From: Stappia sediminis | Lineage (GTDB): Bacteria; Pseudomonadota; Alphaproteobacteria; Rhizobiales; Stappiaceae | Reading direction: 5' to 3' | DNA: 64,000 nt | Assembly (NCBI RefSeq): GCF_009826895.1 | Contig: NZ_WUMV01000009.1 | Location: 310,001-374,000 of the forward strand | Shown: positions 26,830 to 36,356 of the stretch, piece after piece | Position numbering within the stretch: position 1 is the first letter of the stretch | How the letters are laid out: every line of letters starts with the position of its first letter | Made by a program: the position numbers and the translations under genes | Notes under the pieces: model-generated | Databases searched by the model: none | What the model was told of the DNA's origin: nothing | The model's input: only the letters and a program-made list of their open reading frames with translations

Positions 26830-27975
26830 TCAATCAGAGACTTTCTTGTCCAATCGGCGCAATACGTCAATGACAAATCTCTCAATTCGGTTTCGATATA
26901 AATCTGCCGGATTGTCAAGAAATAATACTCCCTGATTTGCAAGTTTTTCCCCGTAGGAATTGAGAATTTTTTCTATTTCCGCTAGCGGAGATTCATAATA
27001 TGATTCAAGATATTCTCGTTTAAATTGATATTTTTCTTCTCTTGATAAGTTTTTATAATACTCTTCCTTTATGTTAGAAGAGAAAATACCGTAATTCCGC
27101 TTTCTTTCCTTGAAATAACGCGTCCGTTTCGGGCGAGAATGCCACAAATGAACAGTAAAAATACCCTCAAGCCAAACCGGAATTGTAATAATATTTAAAT
27201 ATTTTCGAAAACCTTCGGTAAATAATGGAGAGACAGCCTTTCCGTCTTTGAGAAATTCTTCAACATCACTCAACTCAAACACTTTTTCCCGAATGCAAAG
27301 CCGGCATATATATTCCAGGTCTTCAAGTCCATGAGAAGAAAAATTTGGATCGAACCCGCCCGATTGAAAATATTTGCTTCGCTCTATCAATATCGTCGAA
27401 GTGTACATGGCGACATGATAGATCAAATCGTATCTGCGCTTTGCGAGAAGCCCCTTCCAAACTTGATCCACAGGCCCGTCGCCCGCCGACACTCCGGCCG
27501 ATAGTGCCTTTTTTCTGGTATAGATTGAGGGAATTATGACGAACGGGTTGCGGTTCCCTTTCAGATACGTGATCGCTTTTTCAACGACAGATTGAGAACA
27601 GATCAGGTCGACATCGTAAAACAGGAGCAGGTCTCGCGAAGCGGCTCTGGCCCCCTCGTGTCTGAGCCGCGCGATGGAGATTTCGGCTCCGCTTTCTTCC
27701 ACGAAGATGACGCGGCAGGCTTTGGAAATTCGCCGGGCCAACGAGCTGAACAGCCGATCTCCGAACCTGTTCCTCACCGCGACCGACACTATGAGCTCCG
27801 CCCCGTCAAACAGCCTCGAATCGATCAGCCGCCGCAGCCGTCTCAAAATTCCCGCAGGACGATAGACAAATCCTATCGGCACCACGACCGACAGGTTGCG
27901 GAACGGCTGGTTGCCGGCCTCCGCGCCCGGTTCCCACGGTCCGGAACCCGTATCTGTCGGTTGGATGGAGTTCAT
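26830..27975 (-). CDS. GT2-like glycosyltransferase of the KfoC/galactosyltransferase C-terminal type
   Basis: 381 residues. VVVPIGFVYRP opens the GT-A fold, FYDVDLI near 117-123 is the metal D-x-D, and SGGFDPNFSSHGLEDLEYICRL near 213-234 is the glycosyltransferase C-terminal signature of chondroitin-type polymerases. The C-terminal third is Lys/Glu rich and its DNA is clearly more AT-rich than its neighbours, a sign of transfer. The start ATGA overlaps the stop of the upstream 810-residue protein, so both are made together. It probably extends the same glycan; the donor is unknown. Confidence 0.85.
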   Translation of the reverse strand: MNSIQPTDTGSGPWEPGAEAGNQPFRNLSVVVPIGFVYRPAGILRRLRRLIDSRLFDGAELIVSVAVRNRFGDRLFSSLARRISKACRVIFVEESGAEISIARLRHEGARAASRDLLLFYDVDLICSQSVVEKAITYLKGNRNPFVIIPSIYTRKKALSAGVSAGDGPVDQVWKGLLAKRRYDLIYHVAMYTSTILIERSKYFQSGGFDPNFSSHGLEDLEYICRLCIREKVFELSDVEEFLKDGKAVSPLFTEGFRKYLNIITIPVWLEGIFTVHLWHSRPKRTRYFKERKRNYGIFSSNIKEEYYKNLSREEKYQFKREYLESYYESPLAEIEKILNSYGEKLANQGVLFLDNPADLYRNRIERFVIDVLRRLDKKVSD

Positions 27976-30404
27976 GCCAAATGGCGGTCATAAAGCCGCG
28001 CGAGTTCGTTCGATATTCCGGATACGAGCGGCTTGTCGCGCGTCGCACGATGTAAATGCAACAAGCAGCGATGCATTGTCTTCCCAAGCGTTTTTTTTGT
28101 TCTGTTGGCCCTGCTTTGTGCGTTTGCCTTCATCTCGAGCCCCAGCAGCCTGAAGATTTCGGTCCTGAAGGTCGCCAAAATGGCGGTTGATGAGAGTTCA
28201 TCCTGCACGCGCATCAAGGCTTCTCGCCGGCCATGTATCGCCGAATTCAATTCGCGCGTGCCGACCGGCAGAAGGAATACGCGAGCCGCGATCGCCTCGA
28301 GGCTGCGAACCGAAAACTCGACCTTCGTCACGCGGCTGGAATAAAGCCGGATCTGATCCACCAGCCTCGGGTCCGGCACCTCCCTCCCCTTGAACGCTTC
28401 GTAGACCGCCAGAAGGCATAGGCGCCGCAGCTTCTCGGCCGAGATACGCTCGCTGGAGATCCCGACGCGGTACTTCAAGGGCAGGTGGATATTCGACGGC
28501 TCGTCCTTGCCGAGCATGTCGAGAACCTCCAGAAGACCCATCGAGTGCCGCCTGAACGCCGAGCCCGTCGCCGAGTTGAAATGCCAGCGATAGGCCGCAA
28601 CGACCTGCTCGACAGGCACCGCCTTGACGCCATGCCGCATCAGCCTGGCCAGATAGAGCCAGTCTTCGCCATATTGCACACCGGCCGGAAAACGCTCCAT
28701 CTTCATGATGTGGGCGGGGCCGATCACGGAATTCAGGTGAAAGCGGCTGTCGAACATCCCCTCGAAACCGATCTCGGAGCGTGCGCCGAACTGGATACCC
28801 AGTTCCCGGCCGTCGTCGCCGATGATTTCGGTTCGGCCGAAGCAGATGCTGCCGACCTCGGCCTGCTCGAGACCGGCGACCCGGACGGACAGGGATTCCG
28901 CCGGCATGGGGTCGTCGGCATCCGCAAAGCAGATATACTTGCCTCTGGCCCGCTCCAGTCCGGCATTGCGGGCGCCCGACACCCCCTGACGCGGCCCCTC
29001 GACAACCTTTATTCTTGCATCCTTCCTCGACAATTCCCTGATGATCTCAAGGGTACGGTCTGTCGAACCATCGTCGATGCAAATAATCTCGAAGTCCTTC
29101 AGCGATTGAGAGCGTATCGTCTCGATCGTGGACCGGACACCCTCTTCAACGTTGAAGGCCGGCATTATGATGCTCACCAGCGGCCTTGCGGATGAGGGTG
29201 CCACCTCGCCAGCGCGCGCGACATAGCGCCCCTTGATCGCCGGAATGAAGGAATCGGCAATGCTCGAAACCTCGATGCCGGCATTCTCGATTTCGCGGAG
29301 GTATGCCTTCAGGGTTTGGCAATGCACCTCGTAGTATTCGTCATAGTCGATGCTGAAAAACGCAGGATGGGCATCCTGTATTTCGTCCATCTCCGCATCG
29401 TACTGGAAGTCCTTTGAATGGGACCAGAAATATTCGTTGTTTCCAATCGGGCGGCCATCGAAGCCGGCAAGCGTGATCCGCTTTCCAAGCGAAGCCGCGA
29501 GCGGCAGCAGAAACAACGTCATCACGTTCGAAGTGGCGCCAACGCAGAAGTCTTCCGGAAAGCGAAGGTTCATCCCGTGCGAATTGCTGATCGGCACGGG
29601 GATGAGCTTTTCGTGGAGATCCTCCGGCAGATACGTGAGATACGCGCCATAGTCTCGCATGGGGAATACGTAACAGGAGCCGTAGGTGCGCATCGCATCG
29701 ATCAGATCCTGCCGAAACCTGGCGGCATAGGTGGACGGTCCTGCGTGAAAAATCGGATCCGAGGCGACGATTATGCGCGGCGCCATCTTCTCGAGCACCT
29801 CGCGGTTCCTGATCATGCTGTTGGTGGCGATGAACTCGCCTTCTTCCAACAGGTCGAAATCGACCGAGCTCAGGGATGCCCCGGTGCCGAATATGTAGAT
29901 GTCGTCGGTATCGATCGAAGCGCGGAGCTTCTCGAAACGCTCCCTCGAAAGCTTCAGCTGCTCCGCCGTCCCTTTTCCGTCATTGGATGAAAATTTCAGG
30001 CACAGGCTGGCGGCGTGCTGCACCGCACGATGATCGGCCCGAACGGACAGTGTGTCGCGTTCGGTTGCCAGGCTTCGGTACTCGTCGAGCCTGGACTTCT
30101 CATCCCAGAACCAGAGCACCTTTTCGCCACCGAAACCCTTAACCGTTTCGGCTATCTGGCCCGTCTTGAATATGTGAACTCGCTTTTCCAGCTTCCGTCG
30201 CACCTGGATGACCTGTCGGTCCAGATATGAAGAGCAATCGAGCTCTGGAATCTCCCGGAATACGTCGGAAAACAGAACGTAGCCCGTGTCGGGCCCATCC
30301 GCCGCGCCGGCAAAGTACAGCATTCTGTAGAAATCGTCTTCGATGTTCTCGACTGAGGCAATCTCCGGAAGGACGAATATTACTTTCTTGTATCGAGACA
30401 ACAT
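27972..30404 (-). CDS. Fusion of a GT42/DUF115-like domain and a GT2 glycosyltransferase
   Basis: About 810 residues from the ATG at 30404; a TTG at 30425 would add 7. Numbers below count from that TTG. The first 400 residues contain IYIFGTGASLSSVDFDLL (177-194), a fixed-Asn stretch FIATNSMIRN and CVGATSNVMTLFLLPLAASLGKRI then TLAGFDGR (318-325). This order is that of the DUF115/GT42 (CST-like sialyltransferase) fold. Residues 415-640 are a classical GT2 (SIIMPAFNVEEGV, IDDGSTDRT, FADADDP at 500-506, GEDWLYLARL). A tail of about 170 residues is mostly helical. With a CMP-sugar synthetase nearby, the first domain may use a CMP-activated acidic sugar (inference). Confidence 0.85.
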   Translation of the reverse strand: MLSRYKKVIFVLPEIASVENIEDDFYRMLYFAGAADGPDTGYVLFSDVFREIPELDCSSYLDRQVIQVRRKLEKRVHIFKTGQIAETVKGFGGEKVLWFWDEKSRLDEYRSLATERDTLSVRADHRAVQHAASLCLKFSSNDGKGTAEQLKLSRERFEKLRASIDTDDIYIFGTGASLSSVDFDLLEEGEFIATNSMIRNREVLEKMAPRIIVASDPIFHAGPSTYAARFRQDLIDAMRTYGSCYVFPMRDYGAYLTYLPEDLHEKLIPVPISNSHGMNLRFPEDFCVGATSNVMTLFLLPLAASLGKRITLAGFDGRPIGNNEYFWSHSKDFQYDAEMDEIQDAHPAFFSIDYDEYYEVHCQTLKAYLREIENAGIEVSSIADSFIPAIKGRYVARAGEVAPSSARPLVSIIMPAFNVEEGVRSTIETIRSQSLKDFEIICIDDGSTDRTLEIIRELSRKDARIKVVEGPRQGVSGARNAGLERARGKYICFADADDPMPAESLSVRVAGLEQAEVGSICFGRTEIIGDDGRELGIQFGARSEIGFEGMFDSRFHLNSVIGPAHIMKMERFPAGVQYGEDWLYLARLMRHGVKAVPVEQVVAAYRWHFNSATGSAFRRHSMGLLEVLDMLGKDEPSNIHLPLKYRVGISSERISAEKLRRLCLLAVYEAFKGREVPDPRLVDQIRLYSSRVTKVEFSVRSLEAIAARVFLLPVGTRELNSAIHGRREALMRVQDELSSTAILATFRTEIFRLLGLEMKANAQSRANRTKKTLGKTMHRCLLHLHRATRDKPLVSGISNELARLYDRHLA

Positions 30405-30425
30405 CGCGTTCTGAACTTCGATCAA

Positions 30426-31075
30426 AAATTACCCTATATCTGTTGGCTTTCGGCGTTCGACGCCACATGTGTCGGGATACTCAGCCGCACAGACCCTGCT
30501 TACAATCTTTACGAACGAAGGAGACGGAATTTTTATCCGGCCCCAATTGAAGGCGACACCCCTTCCCTGAAAGGAGAAGCCCCTTCGCGGTCGCGGGAAA
30601 TCCACGGAACAATTGACGACACCCCCAAAGGCCATTCTTCCCTAGCATATCGCACCCCGGCGTTCATCGTGCGGCCGCCCGTTCGCGAATGGCAATTCAC
30701 AACCTTTTGCTATCTCAATACCCGAAAGGGTCCGCTTATACGTCCCCGCTTTTTGCAGGGATGGTTATCCGCTCGCAGACCTGCCTATAACTGCCGCAAG
30801 GGCAGTCTTTCAGCCTTGGTTCGTCCGGCGCCACGATAACGATGCACCCGGTCTTGAAGCATCGCGCAAATCCCCCGCTTCGAAGCTTGATGAAAATATT
30901 ATTTTGGAATTGGTCATCGCTTGAAATTTCAACTTTCGAAATATTATAGTAATATAAATATATATTTGGTTTTTACCTTGTATTTCATAATCCATGCATC
31001 GATAAAAGACCGTGCCGGCACTTTGGATTTGCCGAGCGAACCCGGCCTGTGAAGCGATCCGAAAAGAGCGTGCAT
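30426..31075. other. Divergent intergenic region between glycan genes and rfb operon
   Basis: About 650 bases without a convincing gene. Positions 30885-31010 are strongly AT-rich (TATAGTAATATAAATATATA type runs) and lie just upstream of rfbC, so the rfb promoter is probably here. A weak hairpin ACTGCC/GGCAGT with short T tract sits near 30790-30808. No RNA gene was recognised. Confidence 0.45.
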
Positions 31076-31654
31076 ATGCTCGATCTACTTTCGCTGGAAA
31101 TACCTTCCGTGAAGATCGTCCGGCCCGCGAGGCACGGTGACGATCGAGGTTTCTTTTCCGAAACCTACAACAAGCGCGCGCTTCACGATTGCGGTATCGA
31201 TATCGATTTCGTGCAGGACAACCACGCCTTTTCATCGGAAAAAGGCACCATTCGCGGCCTCCATTTCCAGATACCGCCCTTTTCCCAGGCCAAGCTCGTG
31301 CGGGTCGTGCGCGGATCGATCCTCGATGTCGCCGTAGACCTTCGCGTCGGCTCGCCCACATTCGGCCGTCACGTCTCCGCCGTTATCTCGGCCAAGGATT
31401 GGAACCAGATCCTTGTGCCAATCGGCTTTGCGCACGGGCTTTTGACGCTGGAGCCGGATACGGAGGTTCTCTACAAGGTGTCCGACTATTTTTCGCCCGA
31501 GCACGACAAAGGCGTCCTATGGAACGACCCCGATCTCGGCATCGACTGGAGGATCGACGAGCACACCGCGATGGTTTCCGAAAAGGACCGCCGCCAACCA
31601 CGGCTGAAAGATCTGCCCGGGGTCTTTCGCTACGAAGGAGCCGAAGCCCCATGA
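31076..31654 (+). CDS. rfbC: dTDP-4-dehydrorhamnose 3,5-epimerase
   Basis: 192 residues from the ATG at 31076 (GAAAAGAG upstream); a GTG at 31049 is also in frame. Family marks: [19 protein letters not shown], the catalytic His in GTIRGLHFQ, the Tyr in [12 protein letters not shown] and the Arg/Lys pair that binds dTDP. It performs the double epimerisation in dTDP-L-rhamnose synthesis. First of four coupled genes; its stop overlaps rfbB by 4 bases (ATGA). Confidence 0.95.
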   Translation: MLDLLSLEIPSVKIVRPARHGDDRGFFSETYNKRALHDCGIDIDFVQDNHAFSSEKGTIRGLHFQIPPFSQAKLVRVVRGSILDVAVDLRVGSPTFGRHVSAVISAKDWNQILVPIGFAHGLLTLEPDTEVLYKVSDYFSPEHDKGVLWNDPDLGIDWRIDEHTAMVSEKDRRQPRLKDLPGVFRYEGAEAP

Positions 31655-32733
31655 AGGTCATCGTCACCGGCGGGGCAGGCTTCATCGGATCCGCGCTCGT
31701 ACTCAAGCTGGTTCTTGAGGAAGGTGTCGACGTCGTCACCGTGGACAGCCTGACCTATGCCGCAAACCTTTCGTCCCTCGCCCCGGTGATGAATCATCCC
31801 CGTCATTTGTTCGTTCATGCCGATATCCGCGACGGCGAGGCGATGGCGGATCTCTTCGAGGCCGAGATGCCGGATGCCGTGATCCATCTGGCCGCCGAAA
31901 GCCATGTGGACCGCTCTATCGACGGCCCGAAAGCCTTCGTCGATACCAATATCGTCGGCACCAGCTGCCTGCTTGAAGCCGCACGCCACTACTGGAGCGG
32001 ATTGCCGGCGTCACGCAAGGGCGCATTCCGCTTTCATCACGTCTCGACGGATGAGGTCTACGGTTCTCTCGGGCCTGACGGCGCATTCCGCGAAACCACG
32101 CCTTATGCTCCAAACTCGCCCTATTCGGCCTCCAAAGCGGCAGCGGATCATCTGGTCCGTGCCTGGCACCACACCTATGGCCTGCCGACGCTTATCACCA
32201 ACTGCTCCAACAACTACGGCCCGCGTCAGTTTCCGGAAAAGCTCATTCCCCTCATGGTCCTGAACGGGCTGGAGGGAAAGCCGCTGCCCGTCTATGGCAA
32301 GGGCGAAAACGTGCGTGACTGGCTGTTCGTCGAGGATCATGCGGATGCCTTGTGGCAGGTCCTCAACAAGGGACAGCCGGGCGAGGTTTATAATATCGGC
32401 GGCGAAGCCGAACGCACCAACATCGATGTGGTTCGCGAGATTTGCGAACTGCTCGACCAATCCATTCCGACTGCCCGCCCACGCCGCGAACTGATCGCCT
32501 TCGTAGCCGATCGTCCGGGCCATGACGCTCGCTACGCGATGGATATCTCCAGGATTGGCGCGAAGCTTGGATGGAGCCCCCGCCATAGTTTTGAGGAAGG
32601 GCTTGAGAAGACGGTTACCTGGTATCTCGATAACCGCGACTGGTGGAAGTCGATCCGCTCCGGCCGTTATTCGGGCGCGCGTTTGGGACTTTCCGCCGGA
32701 ACAATGCCGCGCGAAGCCGCCGCGGGCCGCTGA
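31651..32733 (+). CDS. rfbB: dTDP-glucose 4,6-dehydratase
   Basis: 360 residues. NAD-binding [12 protein letters not shown] at the N-terminus, [27 protein letters not shown] and catalytic [10 protein letters not shown] (Y-x3-K) are all present, with [12 protein letters not shown] in the sugar-binding part. It removes water from dTDP-glucose to give the 4-keto-6-deoxy sugar. Length is typical. Only 2 bases separate it from rfbD. Confidence 0.97.
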   Translation: MKVIVTGGAGFIGSALVLKLVLEEGVDVVTVDSLTYAANLSSLAPVMNHPRHLFVHADIRDGEAMADLFEAEMPDAVIHLAAESHVDRSIDGPKAFVDTNIVGTSCLLEAARHYWSGLPASRKGAFRFHHVSTDEVYGSLGPDGAFRETTPYAPNSPYSASKAAADHLVRAWHHTYGLPTLITNCSNNYGPRQFPEKLIPLMVLNGLEGKPLPVYGKGENVRDWLFVEDHADALWQVLNKGQPGEVYNIGGEAERTNIDVVREICELLDQSIPTARPRRELIAFVADRPGHDARYAMDISRIGAKLGWSPRHSFEEGLEKTVTWYLDNRDWWKSIRSGRYSGARLGLSAGTMPREAAAGR

Positions 32734-32735
32734 CG

Positions 32736-33632
32736 ATGGATATCTTGCTCACCGGAGCCGGCGGGCAGTTGGGCGTGGAGATCGCCCGGCAAGCTGGAGA
32801 TAGCGCTCTTGAACTGACTGCCCTCGCCCATCACGAACTTGACGTGAGCGAACGGGAAGCCGTTCTTGACGCCGTCTCTGCGGTTCGTCCCAGGGTCATC
32901 ATAAACGCTGCCGCCTATACCGCCGTCGATGACGCCGAAGCCGACCGGCAAACCGCATTCGCGGTTAACAGCGATGGCCCCGCCAATCTCGCCGAAGCCG
33001 CCGAAAAAACCGGCGCAACGCTCGTTCACATTTCCACGGACTATGTTTTCGATGGTTCGAAATCATTGCCCTACGCCGAAACGGACGAAACGTCCCCGAT
33101 CAACGTCTATGGCGAAAGCAAGCTTGCCGGCGAAACGGCGGTGCAATCGACTTGCGCGCGCCACGTGATCCTCCGCACATCCTGGCTTTACGGGCTTCAC
33201 GGCGGGAATTTCGTCAAGACGATGCTACGCCTTGGAAAGGAGCGCGATGTCCTGCGCATCGTCTCCGACCAGACCGGCTGCCCGACATATACGGGCGACC
33301 TTGCCGCCGCGATATTGTCCATTTGCCGCCGCCATGTAGACGGAAACCCTCCCCAGGATGGGTTCGGTCTCTTCCACTATGCAGGCGCGGGGCAAACGAG
33401 TTGGTACGAATTCGCGCGGGAAATCTTTCGACTGTCGAATGCCTTCGGCATGAAGGCGCCCCGGTTGGAGGCGATTGCTACAACGGATTTTCCGGCAAAG
33501 GCTCCCCGGCCGCAAAACTCCGCTCTCGAATGCTCGAAGATCGAGGCCGCCTATGGCCTTCGCGCGCGGCCCTGGAGATCGTCGCTCGCCGGAATGCTCG
33601 ACACATTCTCCCGAGACCGGAACACGTCATAG
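32736..33632 (+). CDS. rfbD: dTDP-4-dehydrorhamnose reductase
   Basis: 298 residues from the ATG at 32736; the frame is open upstream inside rfbB, but the start gives the usual MDILLTGAGGQLG nucleotide-binding opening. AAAYTAVDDAEAD and VHISTDYVFDG are typical, and the Y-x3-K motif is YGESKLAGE. It completes dTDP-L-rhamnose with NAD(P)H. It is followed 25 bases later by rfbA. Confidence 0.95.
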   Translation: MDILLTGAGGQLGVEIARQAGDSALELTALAHHELDVSEREAVLDAVSAVRPRVIINAAAYTAVDDAEADRQTAFAVNSDGPANLAEAAEKTGATLVHISTDYVFDGSKSLPYAETDETSPINVYGESKLAGETAVQSTCARHVILRTSWLYGLHGGNFVKTMLRLGKERDVLRIVSDQTGCPTYTGDLAAAILSICRRHVDGNPPQDGFGLFHYAGAGQTSWYEFAREIFRLSNAFGMKAPRLEAIATTDFPAKAPRPQNSALECSKIEAAYGLRARPWRSSLAGMLDTFSRDRNTS

Positions 33633-33657
33633 ATCGCAAAGGTGAAGGGGCGTGCGA

Positions 33658-34536
33658 ATGAAAGGCATCATCCTCGCGGGCGGGTCCGGCACGCGGCTTT
33701 ATCCCATCACCTATTCGGTCTCCAAACAGCTTCTGCCCGTCTACGATAAGCCGATGATCTATTATCCGCTGAGCACGCTCATGCTGGCGGGTATCCGCGA
33801 TATTCTCGTCATCACCACACCGCAGGATTCACAAGCGTTCCGCCATCTCCTGGGCGACGGCAGCCAATGGGGCATCCACCTTGCCTATGCCGAGCAACCA
33901 AGCCCGGCAGGCTTGGCCCAGGCGTTTTTGATCGGCCGGAACTTCATCGCGGGCGATGCCTGCGCCATGGTGCTCGGCGACAATATCTTCTACGGCCACG
34001 GCCTGACGGATAAGTTGAAGGCAGCGGCCTCGCGCAGCGAAGGCGCGACCATATTCGGCTACAAGGTCGTCGACCCGCAGCGTTTCGGTATCGTGGAAAT
34101 GGATGAGGCCGGACGCCCCGTCTCGATTGAGGAAAAGCCGCGAAAACCGAGATCGCCCTGGGCGGTCACGGGAATCTATTTTTACGATCGCGACGTGGTC
34201 GACATCGCTCGGGAAATCCGCCCCAGTTCGCGCGGCGAACTGGAAATCTCCGACATCAACGCCCGATACCTCGAATGCGGCGGCCTGAACGTCGAACTGC
34301 TCGGTCGCGGCTATGCATGGTTCGACACCGGCACTCACGACAGCCTCGTGGAAGCCGCGTCATTCGTTCAGACCGTCGAAAAACGGCAGGGATATCGCAT
34401 CGCCGTGCCCGAAGAGATCGCCTTCCTGAATGGTTGGGTTTCGCAGGATGATCTTGAGCGAATGGGGGAAACCCTTGGAAAGAACGGATACGGACAGTAT
34501 CTGCTGATGCTTGCCCGGGAATCCCTGGATCATTAG
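33658..34536 (+). CDS. rfbA: Glucose-1-phosphate thymidylyltransferase
   Basis: 292 residues from the ATG at 33658, 8 bases after AAGGGG; a GTG two codons earlier is less likely. [16 protein letters not shown] opens the nucleotidyltransferase fold, with [12 protein letters not shown] and the sugar-site [13 protein letters not shown]. It makes dTDP-glucose, the first step of the rhamnose pathway, and closes the rfbCBDA operon. The order C-B-D-A is common in rhizobia. Confidence 0.96.
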   Translation: MKGIILAGGSGTRLYPITYSVSKQLLPVYDKPMIYYPLSTLMLAGIRDILVITTPQDSQAFRHLLGDGSQWGIHLAYAEQPSPAGLAQAFLIGRNFIAGDACAMVLGDNIFYGHGLTDKLKAAASRSEGATIFGYKVVDPQRFGIVEMDEAGRPVSIEEKPRKPRSPWAVTGIYFYDRDVVDIAREIRPSSRGELEISDINARYLECGGLNVELLGRGYAWFDTGTHDSLVEAASFVQTVEKRQGYRIAVPEEIAFLNGWVSQDDLERMGETLGKNGYGQYLLMLARESLDH

Positions 34537-34623
34537 CGATTTGAAATCTTTTCTCCCTTGACCGGCCTCCCTGTTGGTAGGCTTGGATTTCAATCACTTT
34601 CGTTTCGCGAACGGAGACCGCGC

Positions 34624-35574
34624 ATGGCACATCAGCATGAAAGCGGACGTCTGAACCTTCCCTTCGTCGGCATCTGCACCTTCGGCAAGAATCCTTACGT
34701 CGAGGATTGGGACAAGATCGATGCCGATGTCGCGGTGCTCGGCGCGCCGTTCGACCTTGGCACGCAGTGGCGGTCCGGTGCGCGCTTCGGCCCGCGCGGC
34801 ATCCGCGAAGCATCGACACTCTTTTCCTTCGGTCATGCCGGCGCCTACGACCATGAGGACGACGTCACCTATCTGCCGGCGGAAACGACACGCATCGTCG
34901 ACCTTGGCGATGCCGACATCGTCCACACCGACACGATGAAAAGCCACGCCAACATCGAGTATGGCGTGCGCAAGATCCTGGCGGCAAATGCACTGCCCGT
35001 CGTGCTCGGCGGCGATCATTCGGTCAACATTCCCTGCATCAACGCCTTTGACGGCGTGGAGCCGATCCACATCGTGCAGATCGATGCTCATCTCGATTTC
35101 GTGGATGAGCGTCACGGCGTGCGCTACGGCCATGGCAATCCGATGCGCCGCGCTGCGGAAAAGCCTTATGTCACTGGCCTCACGCAACTCGGTATCCGCA
35201 ATGTCTCGTCGACCGCGAAGGAGGGTTACGACGATGCGCGGCGCTACGGCTCCGATATCCTGTCGGTGCGCCAGTTCCGCAAGTTGGGTGTCGATGGCAC
35301 GCTTGCGCGCGTTCCCGAAGGCGCGCGCTACTACGTGACCATCGATATCGATGGTTTCGATCCGTCGATCGCGCCCGGCACCGGCACGCCGAGCCACGGC
35401 GGCTTTTACTATTACGAGATGCTGGAGTTCCTGGACGGGCTTGCGAAACGCGGCAAGATCGTCGGGCTGGACCTTGTGGAGGTCGCGCCCGATTACGACC
35501 CGACCGGCTCGACGACGACGCTCGCCGCCCAGCTTCTGATGAACGTCATCGGCCGCATCCTGCATTACCGCTGA
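34624..35574 (+). CDS. Agmatinase/arginase-family ureohydrolase
   Basis: 316 residues from the ATG at 34624; the frame reaches back to 34558 without a ribosome site. The binuclear manganese ligands are present: GGDHSV, DAHLDF with the Asp-x-His-x-Asp pattern, and DIDGFDPS. It cleaves a guanidino compound to urea and an amine; agmatine, guanidinobutyrate and guanidinopropionate hydrolases cannot be told apart by eye. Transcribed toward, and convergent with, the racemase/M24/ammonia-lyase genes, possibly serving the same nitrogen-scavenging role. Confidence 0.9.
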   Translation: MAHQHESGRLNLPFVGICTFGKNPYVEDWDKIDADVAVLGAPFDLGTQWRSGARFGPRGIREASTLFSFGHAGAYDHEDDVTYLPAETTRIVDLGDADIVHTDTMKSHANIEYGVRKILAANALPVVLGGDHSVNIPCINAFDGVEPIHIVQIDAHLDFVDERHGVRYGHGNPMRRAAEKPYVTGLTQLGIRNVSSTAKEGYDDARRYGSDILSVRQFRKLGVDGTLARVPEGARYYVTIDIDGFDPSIAPGTGTPSHGGFYYYEMLEFLDGLAKRGKIVGLDLVEVAPDYDPTGSTTTLAAQLLMNVIGRILHYR

Positions 35575-35589
35575 AGCGTCTCTCGCGCC

Positions 35590-36342
35590 TTACCGAAGCT
35601 GCCGGCGGAACAATTCGCCGAAGCCGTCCCGCGCGTCCGCGATCCCCGCCTTGCGCAGCATGTGCCAGGCAAGCGCCTGATTGGATGAGATCACGGGCTT
35701 TCCCGTAAGTGCCTCCGCTTCCTCGAGGATGCCGGCGACGCGCAGGTTCGTGCAGGATACGAACACCGCGTCGCAGGGCTCCAGTTCGGCAACTGCCAGG
35801 ATCGCCCGCAGCGTGGAGGGCGGCTTGATGCGCGCCACGATCCCCTCCTCGCTCTGCTCGAAAGAGCCGAAGCCGGCGATAGACACTCCCTCCACCTCCA
35901 GTTTCGCGCGGATCGCGGCGGAAACCTCCGCCACATAGGGCGTGACGAAACCAAGCCGCGTGATGGAGAGCGCGCGGCAGGCGTCACGCACCGCCGTCAC
36001 CGGGTCGCTCACCGCAGCACCCGGCCGGATTTCGCGGATGATCTCGGCGACCCTTGTTTCGCCGATCACCGCTGCACCGGACGTGCAGGCATAGCCGATC
36101 GCATCGAAACGGACGGTCGGCGGAAGAAGGTCCACCGCCGCCGGCAAATCAAGCTCCATCTGCTTCAGCGTGTCGGGCGTGACGTCGCGCCCGCTCGGGA
36201 TTCGGCTCGTGGCAAGCGACACGCCGTCGATATCCAGGAACCGGCGAAACTCGGCCTCGATGGTCTCGTCCGCCTGCAGCACGACAAGTCCGAGCGAGGC
36301 CCGCGTGCCCAGTCCATCGTCGGTTTCATAGCCAAGCTTCAT
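35590..36342 (-). CDS. Asp/Glu racemase superfamily protein (maleate isomerase/EutA-like)
   Basis: 250 residues. The two catalytic Cys of the family occur at C86 (YACTSGA) and C197 (VSCTNLR). Members include maleate isomerase, arylmalonate decarboxylase, hydantoin racemase and EutA of ectoine use. It ends the minus-strand run of three genes; 14 bases separate it from the M24 gene. The C-terminal SSNQALAWHMLRKAG is typical of the maleate isomerase branch. Substrate unknown. Confidence 0.85.
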   Translation of the reverse strand: MKLGYETDDGLGTRASLGLVVLQADETIEAEFRRFLDIDGVSLATSRIPSGRDVTPDTLKQMELDLPAAVDLLPPTVRFDAIGYACTSGAAVIGETRVAEIIREIRPGAAVSDPVTAVRDACRALSITRLGFVTPYVAEVSAAIRAKLEVEGVSIAGFGSFEQSEEGIVARIKPPSTLRAILAVAELEPCDAVFVSCTNLRVAGILEEAEALTGKPVISSNQALAWHMLRKAGIADARDGFGELFRRQLR

Positions 36343-36356
36343 CGCATTTCCCCGGA

